From assembly GCF_002813555.1 (NCBI RefSeq), contig NZ_CP025057.1:980001-1044000 (forward strand): a stretch of 64,000 nt of DNA. Direction: 5' to 3'. Both the position numbers and the translations under genes were made by a program. The notes under the pieces are model-generated. The model saw only the letters and a list, made by a program, of their open reading frames with translations. It made no database searches and was not told the DNA's origin. Of this stretch, positions 20,961 through 31,938 are shown one piece after another (position 1 is the first letter of the stretch; the number at the start of each line of letters is the position of its first letter). Origin of the DNA: Spiroplasma floricola 23-6. GTDB taxonomy: Bacteria > Bacillota_I > Bacilli_A > Mycoplasmatales > Mycoplasmataceae.

Positions 20961-22619
20961 ATGTCTAAAAAAAGGAAATTAGAATTTTTAACTGATGAAT
21001 ATTTAGATACTCTTCTTAGTGCTTTGGGTGGTAAAGAAAATATTGCTTATTCTACTCATTGTATTACACGTTTTAGAATAGTAGCTAAAGATAGTAGTTT
21101 AATAAATGAAAATAAAATTAGATCTATGGATGGTGTTAAAGGAACCTTTACAGCTTCAGGGCAATTCCAAATAGTTTATGGAACTGATGTTGGAGATGTA
21201 TATAATACTTTTACAAATAAATTTAATTTAGAAAAATCAACAAAACAAGATGTAAAACAAATAGTTAATAAGAAAGGTAATTTATTTAAAAGATTTCTAA
21301 ACTATATGTCAGATATCTTTATACCTATTGTTCCAGTTTTAGTTTCTGGGGGAATAATATTGGGAATAAGAAATATATTTGAAGCTAACTTTAATGAAAC
21401 ATTCTTTACAGGCCGTTTTAATGCTGATGGAACACCTATACTTGGATGAAGTATGGTAAATGTAAGTCAATTCATTAATGGATTAAATGCTTTTCTATGA
21501 ATACCAGCTCAAGTCTGTTTCTGGTGGCTACCTGTAAGTATTTGTTGAAGTATCTTTAAAAAAATGGGAGCTGATGAAATATTAGGAGTTCTTGTAGGAC
21601 TTACTTTACTAGTTGGTCCTCTACTTAACGTTTATGATGTTTTCTCATCAGGAGAAATGCAAAGTCTTTGAATCTGAGATATAGTCAAAGAATTAGAAAA
21701 AGCGGGAAAAGATGTAGCATTTGATTGAGGATTTATGCAATACCCATGAAAAATTGCATATACATCACAAGTTATCCCAGCAATGGGAGTTGGAGTTGTT
21801 GGAGCTTACTTAAACTTATGAATTAAAAGAGTAAGTCCAAATGTAATAAATCAAATCTCTGTACCAACAGTTACACTATTAGGTTCATATACATTAGCAT
21901 TATTTATAATTGGTCCACTTGGATATATACTTGGTAGTGCTATTGGAATTGGATTTCAATGAGCATTAACAAACTCAGTTGCAAAATACTTCTTTGCATT
22001 AATTATTGGTGCTCTACATGCAGGACTGGTCATTACAGGAATGCATCATTTATTAAATGCAGTTATGATACAAAATGTAGCTCAATATGGAGGAGACTTT
22101 ATATTTATGAGTGTCTGTGCCCAAGCTATTGGTCAAGGTAGTGCAGTAATTGGATGAATGATATTAAACAAAAAAGACCCAAAAGCTCGTGAAGTTGGAG
22201 CAGCTTCAGTAACAGCAGCTTATCTAGGAGTAACTGAACCAGCACTTTATGGGGTTAACTTAAAATACTTATTCCCATTCATTGCAGGTTGTATATCAGC
22301 TGCTATTGGATTAGAAATCTTAGTAATTAGTGGTGTTACTGCTCAAGCCATTGGTAATGGTAGTTGATTAGGAGTACTTAGTGTACAAATTAACTCTAAA
22401 GTTGAAGGAGTTAAAACTTTCCCTGGTACTGCTTACCTATGATTTATGATAGCTAACATAATAAATATGGGAGTTTCAATTGTATTGACTATGGTACTTG
22501 GAAAAATCTCATGATTCAAAAAATTTGATCCAAATTATATTGAATTAGAAAATACAAAAAATACAAATCTAGAAAATAAAAAAGCAAATAAAAAAATAAA
22601 AGAAGCAGTTACTTCTTAG
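20961..22619 (+). CDS. treB: PTS trehalose-type permease, EIIBC
   Basis: 552 residues. The EIIB domain covers residues 1-80 with the phosphorylated Cys34 in HCITRFR. The EIIC domain spans ~110-530 with about ten membrane segments and the glucose-superfamily signatures GALHAGLVITGMHH and VTEPALYGVN. It imports trehalose and releases trehalose-6-phosphate. There is no EIIA domain, so the phosphate must come from an EIIA encoded elsewhere (commonly Crr). Substrate is assigned from the TreB-like sequence plus the linked regulator, GH65 phosphorylase and beta-phosphoglucomutase. Sucrose or another alpha-glucoside is the alternative. It uses some TGG Trp codons as well as TGA. Confidence 0.88.
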
Positions 22620-22628
22620 GAGATAAAT

Positions 22629-22967
22629 ATGGCAAGAGCAGTTGATAATTCAGAAAGTATAAAAAAAGGAAGTTTTATGTTAGGTGGTGTTTGATCTGCT
22701 ACTTTACTTATAGCAACAATTTATATAGCTATTAGTTCAAGATTCCCTTTTTGATGAATTCTGATACTTTTATCTATAGTTAGCATTACTCTATTTATAA
22801 TTCATATTATTATTTTTATAAATATAGCAATAAATAAAAATACTGAAAAAAATATTAGCAAATTATATTGGCTATGCATAATTCAATTAATTACTTTAAA
22901 CATACCTCTATTTGCTTATGAGTTAATTGGCACATTACATTTTAAAAAAGCATTCTATACGCTTTAA
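22629..22967 (+). CDS. Small membrane protein in the trehalose operon
   Basis: 112 residues with three hydrophobic segments (about 20-38, 44-68 and 85-103) and a short charged N-terminus. No known family. It begins 9 bp after treB and is followed by a terminator, so it is co-expressed with the permease. An accessory role for transport is possible but unproven. Confidence 0.7.
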
Positions 22968-23003
22968 TAAAAAAATCTTGGATTTACTTCAAGATTTTTT
23001 TAT
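22968..23003. terminator. Bidirectional terminator between treB operon and pgmB
   Basis: AAAAATCTTG / CAAGATTTTT arms with a 9-nt loop and T-runs each way; it overlaps the pgmB stop. Confidence 0.85.
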
Positions 23004-23668
23004 TTTAAATTATAAGCTTGTATTATTTTATTAATGTCTATTTCATCTAAATTATTAAAGATAATATTGGCTTTTGCCAATAATTGTCTATCTCCAATTC
23101 CTATAGAGAAAATATTTGCCTTATTAATTGAAGTTATTCCTGCTTGAGAATCTTCTACTCCTCAACAATCTTTTGGATCTATTTTTAGAACTTCATAAGG
23201 TTTAATAAATATTTCTGGGTCAGGTTTTGGTGCTACTTCATCAGGATTAGTTATATATGAAAAATACTTAGTTAATTTTAAAGTATCTAACATTCTTTCA
23301 GAGTTTTTAGAAGCTGAAGCTAGAGCCAACTTTATGTTCTTATTATAAAGTTTTTTTATCAAATTTATAGTTCCTTGAAAGACTCTTAAAGCATTTTTAT
23401 CTGAAAGTGTTTCTAAATATATATAATTTTTTTTATTAACTATTTCATTAAATGAAAATTTAATTTTATCTATATCAATTTTATAATCTTTTAATAAAAT
23501 CTCAAGACATTTTTCTCTCTTAATTCCTCTAAATTTATCAAGATAAATTTCATCAATTTCAATACCAAAATAATCAAAAAATACTTTATATCATGCTTTA
23601 AAATGAATTGGTGCTGTGTCTGCAATTACTCCATCAAAATCAAAAATGACTAGCTTTGGTAATTTCAT
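23000..23668 (-). CDS. pgmB: Beta-phosphoglucomutase
   Basis: 222 residues, HAD superfamily. Motif I DFDGVIADTAPIHF, motif II SASKN, motif III KPDPE and motif IV VEDSQAG are in order; the cap segment contains FRGIKREKCLEILL. The enzyme converts beta-glucose-1-phosphate to glucose-6-phosphate. Its start is 3 bp after the stop of the GH65 phosphorylase gene, whose product is beta-glucose-1-phosphate, so the two form one pathway. Confidence 0.92.
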
Positions 23669-23671
23669 ATT

Positions 23672-25939
23672 TTAAAGTTCTATTTCCAATTTTTCTGTCA
23701 AACTATATTTTTTATCATAGCAAATTATTTCGATTGCTTGATCTGATTTTGATTTTTCTATAACTAACTTTTTGTTTTTTAAACAAAATGATATATCTTC
23801 TTGTAAATACTCTATATTTATTTTAAATTCTGATATTATTTCATTATATCTTGGATTTATTGCTATATTATTTTTATGTATGTTTAAGCCTAATAGCCCA
23901 TATATTATAAACATTCTTGCTCCACCCATATTGGCCATATGAAGTCCTCTGCTTGTATTTTTATGAATGTCTAAAATATCTAAGTTAATACTTTCTTTGA
24001 AATAGTCAAAACCAAAGTCTCCTATTTCTAATCTAGCTGCCATAATTGCATAAATACATTTTGATAATGAAGAATCAGCTGTATCTGTTTCATCATAGAA
24101 TTTTCAATTATTGATCATTGTAGATTTTTTTTCTTTATCAAAAAAGAATAAATTAGCTAAAACAACATCGGCTTGTTTTGTTACTCTTAAAGTATTTATT
24201 GATAAAGGATGTAAAGTTCTAAGAAGAGGTTTATACTTCTCAATTTCTTCTTTTGATATTGGTTTTCGTTTTAAAAAATTATCGTGTTGAGGATTTAAAT
24301 CCAACTTATTATTGTAAGGAATTACTAAGATTTTGCTTAAATAATCTCAATCTTTTATTTCTTGTTTATCAATTTTTAATTGTTCGACTTTTTTATCATA
24401 TAAATTTTTATTAGTTTTTTCTAATAAATTCAATATCTCTACTGCACTTTGCAAATTATATTTGGCAACACAATTTGTTCAATAATCATCATTTACAAGT
24501 ATTTGATATTCATCAGGACCTGTAATTGTATTAATGTGACCTTTTTCATTAGTTACTACTATTTTGTCTTCTCACAGTCTTGAGGTCTCTACAAGAATGT
24601 CTAAACCATAGTTATAAATAAATTCATAATCTTTTGTGGCATTAAAATAATTCATAACTGTAAAACTTATATCTCCATTTATATGATATTGAGCTGTTCC
24701 TGCTGGATAATATGTACTTGTTTCTTCACCATTTATTGTTCTTCAAGGATAAAGTGCTCCCTTAGGATGATTTAGTACTCTTGCTCTTTGTCTTGCCTTA
24801 TCTAAAGTATTATATCTGAACATTAACATTAGCTTTGCTAATTTACTATCAAAAAGAGTTAAAGCAGTTATTATATAAATTTCTGAATCTCAAAAATAAT
24901 GTCCTCCATAACCTTCTCCTGAAAGACCTTTAGCTGCAATATTAGTTCAAGCTAACTTACCAACATTAGTTCATAATTGAAACATATTATAATTATTTGC
25001 TGTTTCAATTTGCTTATTATTATTTCCAAAATCAGCATATGCCTTTTTTCAAAAGTTTTTAAAAAATAAAATATGTTCTTGTAAGTGTTCAAGATAATTT
25101 TTTTTGCTATATGTCTCAACTGATTCTTGTGCAATTTTTACACTAACTTCTTTCAATCTTGATTCATATATTGAACTTATTTTATAAATGTTTACATCTT
25201 CTTGTAAAACACTTTTAGTAAAAATTAAACCCTCTTCATCATGATTCAACTCAAAATTTTCTAATCCTTTTATTTTTGTTGAATAAATATAGTTTAATTT
25301 TGATTTTAAAGTTTGATAAATAATAGATTGATGATTTTTATTAAAACTTTTTTCAATTGTTGTAAAACTTTCTTGACCTTTTAATAACGATCTTGGATCA
25401 TTTGGAATACCCTTATCAGTGTCTTGTTCCTTAAATATTAAGGGAAATTTTAATTTTAATTCAGTCTGAACTTTAAAATTTGTTCTAATATTTATATTCT
25501 GTAAAAATAAGTCAAAGTTTTTTTGAGATAATAATTTTTTAAATGATAACTCCAAGTAATTTTCACTATTAATAAGTACTTTATAACATCTTCTAATTTC
25601 TCCTGTTGACATGTCAAATTCTAATTTATAATCTTGAACTTTTGACTCATCAAATAAATACCTTTCATTATTTACAAAAATCTCAATATTTTGTGCATTA
25701 ACAATTGGCACCATTCTTTGATATACATCAGGATAGCCTGTATATTTTGCAGCATATTGAATATCAAATAAATCATAAAATGCGTTTATATAGGTTCCTT
25801 CAATACTACTTATAGAAGAAATACTACCCTCTTCAAACGAGGCTCTCATTCCTAAATAACCATTTGATATAGAAAAAACAGATTCTTCAACTTGTCTCTC
25901 TCTAGCGATAAATTCACTCTTTTTTATTAATAAACTCAT
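23672..25939 (-). CDS. GH65 glycoside phosphorylase, probable trehalose-6-phosphate phosphorylase
   Basis: 755 residues, full-length GH65. The N-terminal beta-sandwich carries SISNGYLGMRASFEEG. The (alpha/alpha)6 barrel contains GYGGHYFWDSEI and the general acid Glu in TGPDEYQ; RGLHMANMGG lies near the C-terminal phosphate-binding region. Family members phosphorolyse alpha-glucosides to beta-glucose-1-phosphate. Because TreB delivers trehalose-6-phosphate, the likeliest reaction is that of the Lactococcus enzyme: trehalose-6-phosphate + phosphate to beta-G1P + G6P. Maltose, kojibiose or free trehalose phosphorylase remain alternatives. ATG at 25939 follows AGGAGT. Two palindromes lie upstream. 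Confidence 0.85.
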
Positions 25940-25987
25940 TCTTTCACTCCTATTCAACTTAATTTTAATTACTTAACATTTTAGTTT

Positions 25988-26018
25988 TTGTAAAATTACA
26001 ATTTTCTTGTATATACAG
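25988..26018. promoter_or_regulatory. Putative TreR operator region upstream of the GH65 gene
   Basis: TTGTATATACAG (26007-26018) matches the TreR box in 11 of 12 bases. A second, perfect palindrome TTGTAAAATTACAA (25988-26001) is centred 18 bp away. Both lie 50-80 bp before the GH65 start, where a repressor would act. Confidence 0.6.
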
Positions 26019-26050
26019 ATAAAATGTTTTTAGAGTTACTATTTTGATTA

Positions 26051-26090
26051 AAATTAAAAAAACACTGTTAATTAAAAATTAATAGTGTTT
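26051..26090 (-). terminator. Intrinsic terminator after the E2-like gene
   Basis: On the minus strand, a near-perfect hairpin (AACACTATTAAT / ATTAACAGTGTT) followed by TTTTTTT just past the stop at 26095. Confidence 0.8.
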
Positions 26091-26094
26091 CTTA

Positions 26095-27963
26095 TTATAT
26101 TAAAAATCCTGGATTTCTTAAAATACTTACAAATTCTTTTCCAAACATTACTGCATCTTCTATCTCTATTACATTTTGATTAAATGCAAACGAAATTTTT
26201 ACAAAACTTGATAAATTTCCATCTTCTTTAAAATAGTTAGATAGAGATGAAATATAAATTGATATTACTGAGTTATTTGATAATCCAAAATTTGCATTAT
26301 CAATTCCCAAATTTGAAAGATCAAAAATTGATACTTTAATATTATGATTATTCATTTTATTATTTTGAGCTATTTGCTTAGAAATATCTAAAATATTTGA
26401 GTCTCTTTCAATTTTAACAACAGTATCTTTTATTGAATTATTATCAGCTTTAATTAGCCTTATAAATGAATCCTTTGAGTCTAATTCATTGTATTTATTT
26501 AAAGTTTTTTTAAGAGCTTTTGTATAAAATGCATTAAGTTCTAAATCTACTCCTGATTCTTTTAATGGTTCAATCATAAGTGCTTGTAAATTAACAAGTG
26601 CTGTAATATCTAATTTAAATGAAAATGTTGCTATATCTTTTTTAGTTAAAAGAACTGTTTTTTCATTAACATGGTCATTATTTCTAGAGTTTTTCAATGA
26701 TAGTGAAGATATTTCTTTAACTTTTTCATCTAAATTATTAATTTTTTGATTAACTTTTGTTAATAATGAGGAAATTGCTTTTGAACTATTCTCTTTTGAT
26801 TCAGATATAAATTTATTTACTCTTGTATTTACTTCTTCAAATTTATTATTAAATTTATTTATATCATTTTCAATTTCTCTATTAGAATCTTTTATCTTTT
26901 GATATAACTTTGAATTAAAATTATTAATTTTTATATCAATATCTTTAATTTTATCTTTAACTTCTTTTTCTTTTTCTTCAATTACACTAAATTTATTTTC
27001 AAACTGCTCATTATTTTTTATTATTTTTTCTATTTGATTAATGTCTACATTTATTGAACTTTTATAATTAGAGTTTTTAATTTCTTTTGCAGTTTCTTGA
27101 TTTTCGCTTGAAACCGCTTCACTTTCATGAATTAAAGTGTTTCTTTCATCTTTTTGAGATTCTTCTTCAATTATATTTGAGGTAACTAATACTTCCTGAG
27201 TATTTTCAATAATTTCATTATTTTCTTCAATTGAATCAGGTGATTTCAATTCTTGATTATCTTGTTTGATTTCTTCTGCTAAATTTGAACTAACTAAGAT
27301 TTCTTGAGTATCTGCAATAATTTGATCACTATTTTCATTTGAACTTGAAGTAGTAATGATTTCTTGACTATATTCTATAATTTCTTTATTATTGTCATTT
27401 TCTTCTTTATTTAACTTTTCCATAATTGAGTAAGATAAGTTTGACATTTCTTGTGTTAATAATCCAGGAGCTTCTTCTTTTTCTTCTTGAATAGATTCAA
27501 TTTGATAATCTTTTTCTAATTTCTCTGGTGCACCTAAATTAGTTTCTTGTTCAAAATCCTGACTAAAGTTTTGCAATTTAGATAGGTCATCATCGTTTTC
27601 AAAAGTCATTTCAATTTCTTCCTCATCAATTTCAGATCCATTTATTAATTTTTCTAAATAGCCAAATTCATTTAATCCCTCTCTTAAAGTATCATTAATA
27701 TTTGATGGTTTTTTTAAAAGAACTTTTATCTCTTTATCTGAAAAAATATCAAAAACAGTATCCCCATGTGAAACTATTAAAGACTCTATTACATAAATAT
27801 TTCTAATAACACCATCAATTGTAGATAATATCTCAAATTTTTCTAATTGAGTTGAAATTACAGCAAGAACTTGATTTTTTTTAACTGGTTGTCCTTCTTT
27901 TACAAAAACACTCTCTACAATACCTTTATATTTCTTAGGATTTTTAAACTTAATTTTCTCCAT
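26095..27963 (-). CDS. Pseudo-E2: lipoyl-like domain, coiled coil and degenerate acyltransferase domain
   Basis: 622 residues. Residues 1-78 fold like a biotinyl/lipoyl domain (VKEGQPVKKNQVLAVIS...TIDGVI), but Leu40 stands where the lipoylated Lys should be. Residues ~80-310 are acidic and disordered with repeated TQEILVSS / TQEVLVTS phrases; ~310-430 is coiled coil. Residues 441-622 match the catalytic domain of dihydrolipoyl acyltransferases (FSFKLDITALVNL, FDLSNLGIDNANFG, C-terminal LRNPGFLI), but the HRxxDGA motif has become NQNVIEIEDA. The peripheral-subunit-binding domain is absent. It therefore looks like a non-catalytic, structural relative of E2. It is monocistronic by position, with AAGGGG before the ATG. 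Confidence 0.75.
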   Translation of the reverse strand: MEKIKFKNPKKYKGIVESVFVKEGQPVKKNQVLAVISTQLEKFEILSTIDGVIRNIYVIESLIVSHGDTVFDIFSDKEIKVLLKKPSNINDTLREGLNEFGYLEKLINGSEIDEEEIEMTFENDDDLSKLQNFSQDFEQETNLGAPEKLEKDYQIESIQEEKEEAPGLLTQEMSNLSYSIMEKLNKEENDNNKEIIEYSQEIITTSSSNENSDQIIADTQEILVSSNLAEEIKQDNQELKSPDSIEENNEIIENTQEVLVTSNIIEEESQKDERNTLIHESEAVSSENQETAKEIKNSNYKSSINVDINQIEKIIKNNEQFENKFSVIEEKEKEVKDKIKDIDIKINNFNSKLYQKIKDSNREIENDINKFNNKFEEVNTRVNKFISESKENSSKAISSLLTKVNQKINNLDEKVKEISSLSLKNSRNNDHVNEKTVLLTKKDIATFSFKLDITALVNLQALMIEPLKESGVDLELNAFYTKALKKTLNKYNELDSKDSFIRLIKADNNSIKDTVVKIERDSNILDISKQIAQNNKMNNHNIKVSIFDLSNLGIDNANFGLSNNSVISIYISSLSNYFKEDGNLSSFVKISFAFNQNVIEIEDAVMFGKEFVSILRNPGFLI

Positions 27964-28044
27964 AAATAGCCCCTTTTAATTAAATTATGATTAAACACTA
28001 TACCTTCTTATTTTACACTAGTTTAAGCATGTATTTAATTTTTT

Positions 28045-28752
28045 TTATAGAGCCTCAAGTATCAACTTATTATTCTCTGACATATCAAGTAACCTTTTAT
28101 AGCAGCCCTTAAATAAAGGAGTTCTATTATAATGTTCTATTTTTAAACCTTTACACTGAATAATTAATTGAGAAGCTTGCTTTGCAAAGTCAATCATCTC
28201 ATTTTTATCTGAAGGTCATATTGGTCCAAATCCTCTATAAAGTAGCATTGCATTAGAGATTAAATTTATAAAAATAAGAGTATACTGACCCAATGGTCTT
28301 TCAATTGCAAAATAAATAAAAGTTATCAACATATCTTCTATAAATAATTCTAAAGTTGCTTCTTCAATTAAACTCTCTTCAAAAAACTCTATCATCTTAA
28401 GAGTTTTTGATTTTTCATCTTTTATCTTTTGAAAAACATATTCAAATTCGCCTGCTTCATCAAGGAGCATATAAATTTTTATGTAATCTTCTATTTTAAA
28501 TGCCCATTTATGGACATTATCTCTTCTATAATTTTCCTTAGACTCTATTATTTTTTGTCTAATAAGCTCTCAAATTTGAAGAAAATTAATTAGTTTTTTT
28601 CCATAAATTTCTTGTGAATCATCAATTAAATATTCCTCATTTGCTATCAATTCATATAATTCTTCTTCTGAAAAAATATATTCTTTATAAAAAGACATAT
28701 TTGATATTATGCGTGATCCTACTGTAGCTCAAAGCTTTTTATTTTTATACAA
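28045..28752 (-). CDS. Unrecognised helical protein downstream of trmFO
   Basis: 235 residues, mostly helical and acidic with no membrane segment or signal. The start is TTG (28752), seven bases after the strong site AAGGAGGT; ATG at 28698 would leave that site unused. It starts 26 bp after trmFO and reads through two UGA-Trp codons. No family assigned. Confidence 0.7.
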
Positions 28753-28778
28753 AAAAAATACCTCCTTATAAACTAATT

Positions 28779-30086
28779 TTATAGTTCAAATTCGGTAAAA
28801 TTTTTTAGAATTGTTAAAGAGTTTTTATAAACAAATTTATTTTTTTCTTCTTTAGAATTAAATTCTAGATTTTTATCAATTGTTATTAAGCCCATATTTG
28901 CTTTCATAGGTTTTAGTTTTTTATGTTTTGGATTGGTAATATAGTTTATTAAACTTCCTATTACCGTTTCTTCAGGAAAAGGTACAAATTTTCTATTATT
29001 AATAAAACTAATAATTCCTTTTGCTGCAACTAATCCAGTAGCAAAAGACTCAATATATCCTTCAACTCCTGTTATTTGTCCAGCAAAAAAAACATTTTTC
29101 TTTCTCATCATTTGCAATCTCTTATTAAGTATTTTAGGTGAGTTTATAAAGTTATTTTTGTGCATAACACCAAATCTTTTAAAAACAGCTTTTTCAAGTC
29201 CTGGAAGAGTTGAAAATACTTCCTTTTGTGCCTTTCAAGTCAAATTTGTTTGAAAACCTACCATATTATATAGACTATCAATAGCATCATCTTTTCTTAA
29301 TTGAACTACAGAGTATGGTTTAATTCCATTTTTATTTTCAAGATTATTCGAAGACATTGCAGATTTTAACAATACTTTTTTAGAAATTTTTGCTAATTGT
29401 TCAATTGGTTGACACCCTTTAAAAAATATTTCTTGTTCAAAATCTTTTAATTTAACTTGTTGAGCATTTATTAATTTTTCATGAAAAATGTTAAATTCTT
29501 CTTCATTTAAAGGAATACAAATATAGCTATTATCATCACTATGTCTAGATTTATAATAAACCTTTGTAAAATCAATAGACTCTTTCTCTAAAATTGGTGA
29601 TGAAGCATCTAAATAAAATAACTTCTGTTTTCCTAACATTTTTTCTATTTTTAATTGAAAAGCATTAGAAGATAAAGGGCCTGTTGCAATTAAAATAATG
29701 TCTTGATTATCTTTATCTATTTCTAAGAATTCCTCTTCAAAAACTTCTATATTTTTATGCTTTCTTATTCTTTCATCTACAAGTTTAGAAAAAGATTCTC
29801 TATCAACAGCAAGAGCATCATCTGAGGGTATTTGAGTTTTATAAGCACAGTCCAATATAAATGATTCTAACTGTTCAAGTTCTTTTTTAAGTATTCCCAC
29901 TGCATTTTGAGTTGAAACACTTCTAAAAGTGTTTGAACAAACTAATTCAGAAAAAGTATCTAACTTTTGAATTTCATTTTTTTGAAGTTTCTTTTTTTCA
30001 TAAAGATGAACTTTAATTCCTTTTTCAGCTAACTGTCATGCAGCTTCACATCCAGCTAAACCAGCTCCAACTACTATAACTTTCAC
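28779..30086 (-). CDS. trmFO: Folate/FAD-dependent RNA uridine-C5 methyltransferase (TrmFO/RlmFO)
   Basis: 435 residues. The N-terminus has the FAD dinucleotide-binding motif [19 protein letters not shown] and ATGPLSS are family blocks, and [19 protein letters not shown] lies near the C-terminus. TrmFO makes m5U54 in tRNA using methylene-tetrahydrofolate; in Mycoplasma capricolum the homologue RlmFO acts on 23S rRNA instead, so the target here is open. It starts with GTG, overlapping the cutC stop by one base (TAGTG), with GGAG eight bases upstream. Confidence 0.92.
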
Positions 30087-30748
30087 TATTCTAACTCCAA
30101 CAATTCATTTATTTTATTTAAATTGACTGATTTATCTCAACTTAAATCATCTCTTACACATGAACCAACATGAATATTATTTGATATTTTTTTAAAGCTT
30201 AAAAAATTTTGTTGATTTATTCCCCCACCAACTAAAATTTTTGTTGATAAATTTAAAGAACATAATTCTTCTATTATTTGCTTACCTTTTTCAATATCAT
30301 GTCCACCACTTGTTAAAACATTTGTTATTTTAAGTTCATTTAAAGTTTTATAAGATATTATAAAATCTTTTACTTCATCAAAAGCTTTATGGAAAGTTAT
30401 ATCCAAATTACCTTTTATTTTAATAACTTGTTTAATGAATTCAACATCAATTGTTAAGTCTTTATTCAAAGCTCCAATAACTATTCCATTTGCTTTAGTT
30501 TTTGAAATAAATTTAACTTGTTCTAACATTTCATTTTTTTCATCTTCAGTGTAAAAAAAATCTCTTGCTGTATTTCTTACAATAACATTAACTGGTAATT
30601 TAGATCTATTACAAGCACTTATTATATCTTCACTAAATGGTGTTAATCCTCCAATTTTTAACTCTCTACAAAATTCAATTCTATTTGCTTTTGAGTTATT
30701 TATAAGCTCTATATCATTTAAATCTTTTGCAATTACTTCTAATAACAT
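30086..30748 (-). CDS. cutC: CutC-family protein
   Basis: 220 residues, TIM-barrel CutC family: MLLEVIAKDL at the start, then IEFCRELKIGGLTP, RNTARDFFYTEDE and LTSGGHD. CutC was linked to copper tolerance in enterobacteria, but its biochemical role is unsettled. It is wedged between metK (1-bp gap) and trmFO (1-bp overlap), so it is expressed under the same SAM riboswitch. Confidence 0.88.
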
Positions 30749-30749
30749 T

Positions 30750-31883
30750 TTATAAATATGCCTCTAATTCTCTTATTTTATCTAATTTTTCTCAATTAAA
30801 TTCTTTTTTACCAAAATGTCCATATTTGCTTGTTCTAAAATAAACTGGCAGTTTTAATTCTAATTTATCAATAATTGAACTAACTTTAAAATCAAAATTT
30901 TCTTTTAAAGCTTTATACATTATATCCATTGATACTTTATTTGTTCCAAAAGTTTCAATAAATATTGAAACAGGTTCTGATTTACCGATTGCATAACTTA
31001 CTTGAATTTCTACTTTATCTGCTAATTTAGCAGCTACCATATTTTTTGCAGCATAACGACACATGTAAGCAGCACTTCTATCTACTTTACTTGGATCTTT
31101 TCCTGAGAAAGCTCCACCTCCATGACGTGAATAACCTCCATAAGTATCAACTATTATTTTTCTTCCAGTAAGTCCAGTATCTCCTTTTGGCCCCCCAATT
31201 ACAAATCTTCCTGTTGGATTTATTAATACATTAAAATCAGTATTTAAATTATATCTTTTTGCTATTACATCCATAATATTGACTTTAACAAATTTTTCAA
31301 ATTCCTCTTTATTATAATCTTCATCATGTTGAATTGACATTAAAATCGTTTCAATTCTAGGATTATTTTCATTTGTATAGTCCATTGTAACTTGTGATTT
31401 CATATCAGGTTGAGCTCATTTAAATTGCTTTGCTTTTCTCAATTTTGAAGCAATATGAACTAAATCATGAGCAACTTGAATTGAATAAGGCATATAAGTT
31501 GGTGTTTCACTATTGGCATAACCAAACATAATTCCTTGATCTCCTGCACCCATTTCCTTTTGCTCTACACCCATTGCAATATCTGGTGATTGAGTATTTA
31601 TTCTCACTATAATCTCACAAGTTTTTGGATCGATTCCAGTTTCAGAATTATTATATCCAACTCTTTCTAAAACTCATTTTGCAATTGATGCATAATCAAC
31701 TTTAGCTTTTGTTGTAATTTCTCCCCCAATTAATAAGTAATTTTCTGTAACAAAAGTTTCGCATGCTACTTTTGCATTTGGATCTTGTTTTAAGCATTCA
31801 TCTAAAATAGCATCACTGATTTGATCACAAATCTTATCAGGATGTCCTTCAGAAACTGATTCACTAGTAAATAATCTTTTCAT
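30750..31883 (-). CDS. metK: S-adenosylmethionine synthetase
   Basis: 377 residues. It makes SAM from methionine and ATP. Signature elements are [30 protein letters not shown] and [19 protein letters not shown]. The ATG follows AAAGGAG. A SAM-I riboswitch with terminator sits upstream, giving feedback by the product; read-through would also serve cutC, trmFO and the following unknown gene. SAM is used by the RNA methylases in this genome. Confidence 0.96.
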
Positions 31884-31902
31884 AATTTTTCTCCTTTTAA
31901 AA

Positions 31903-31936
31903 TAAAAACTTCTCCCAACAAAAGAGAAGTTTTTTT
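31903..31936 (-). terminator. Riboswitch-controlled terminator upstream of metK
   Basis: Minus strand AAACTTCTC / GAGAAGTTT with a 9-nt loop and following Ts, placed between the SAM aptamer and the metK ribosome site. Confidence 0.85.
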
Positions 31937-31938
31937 CT

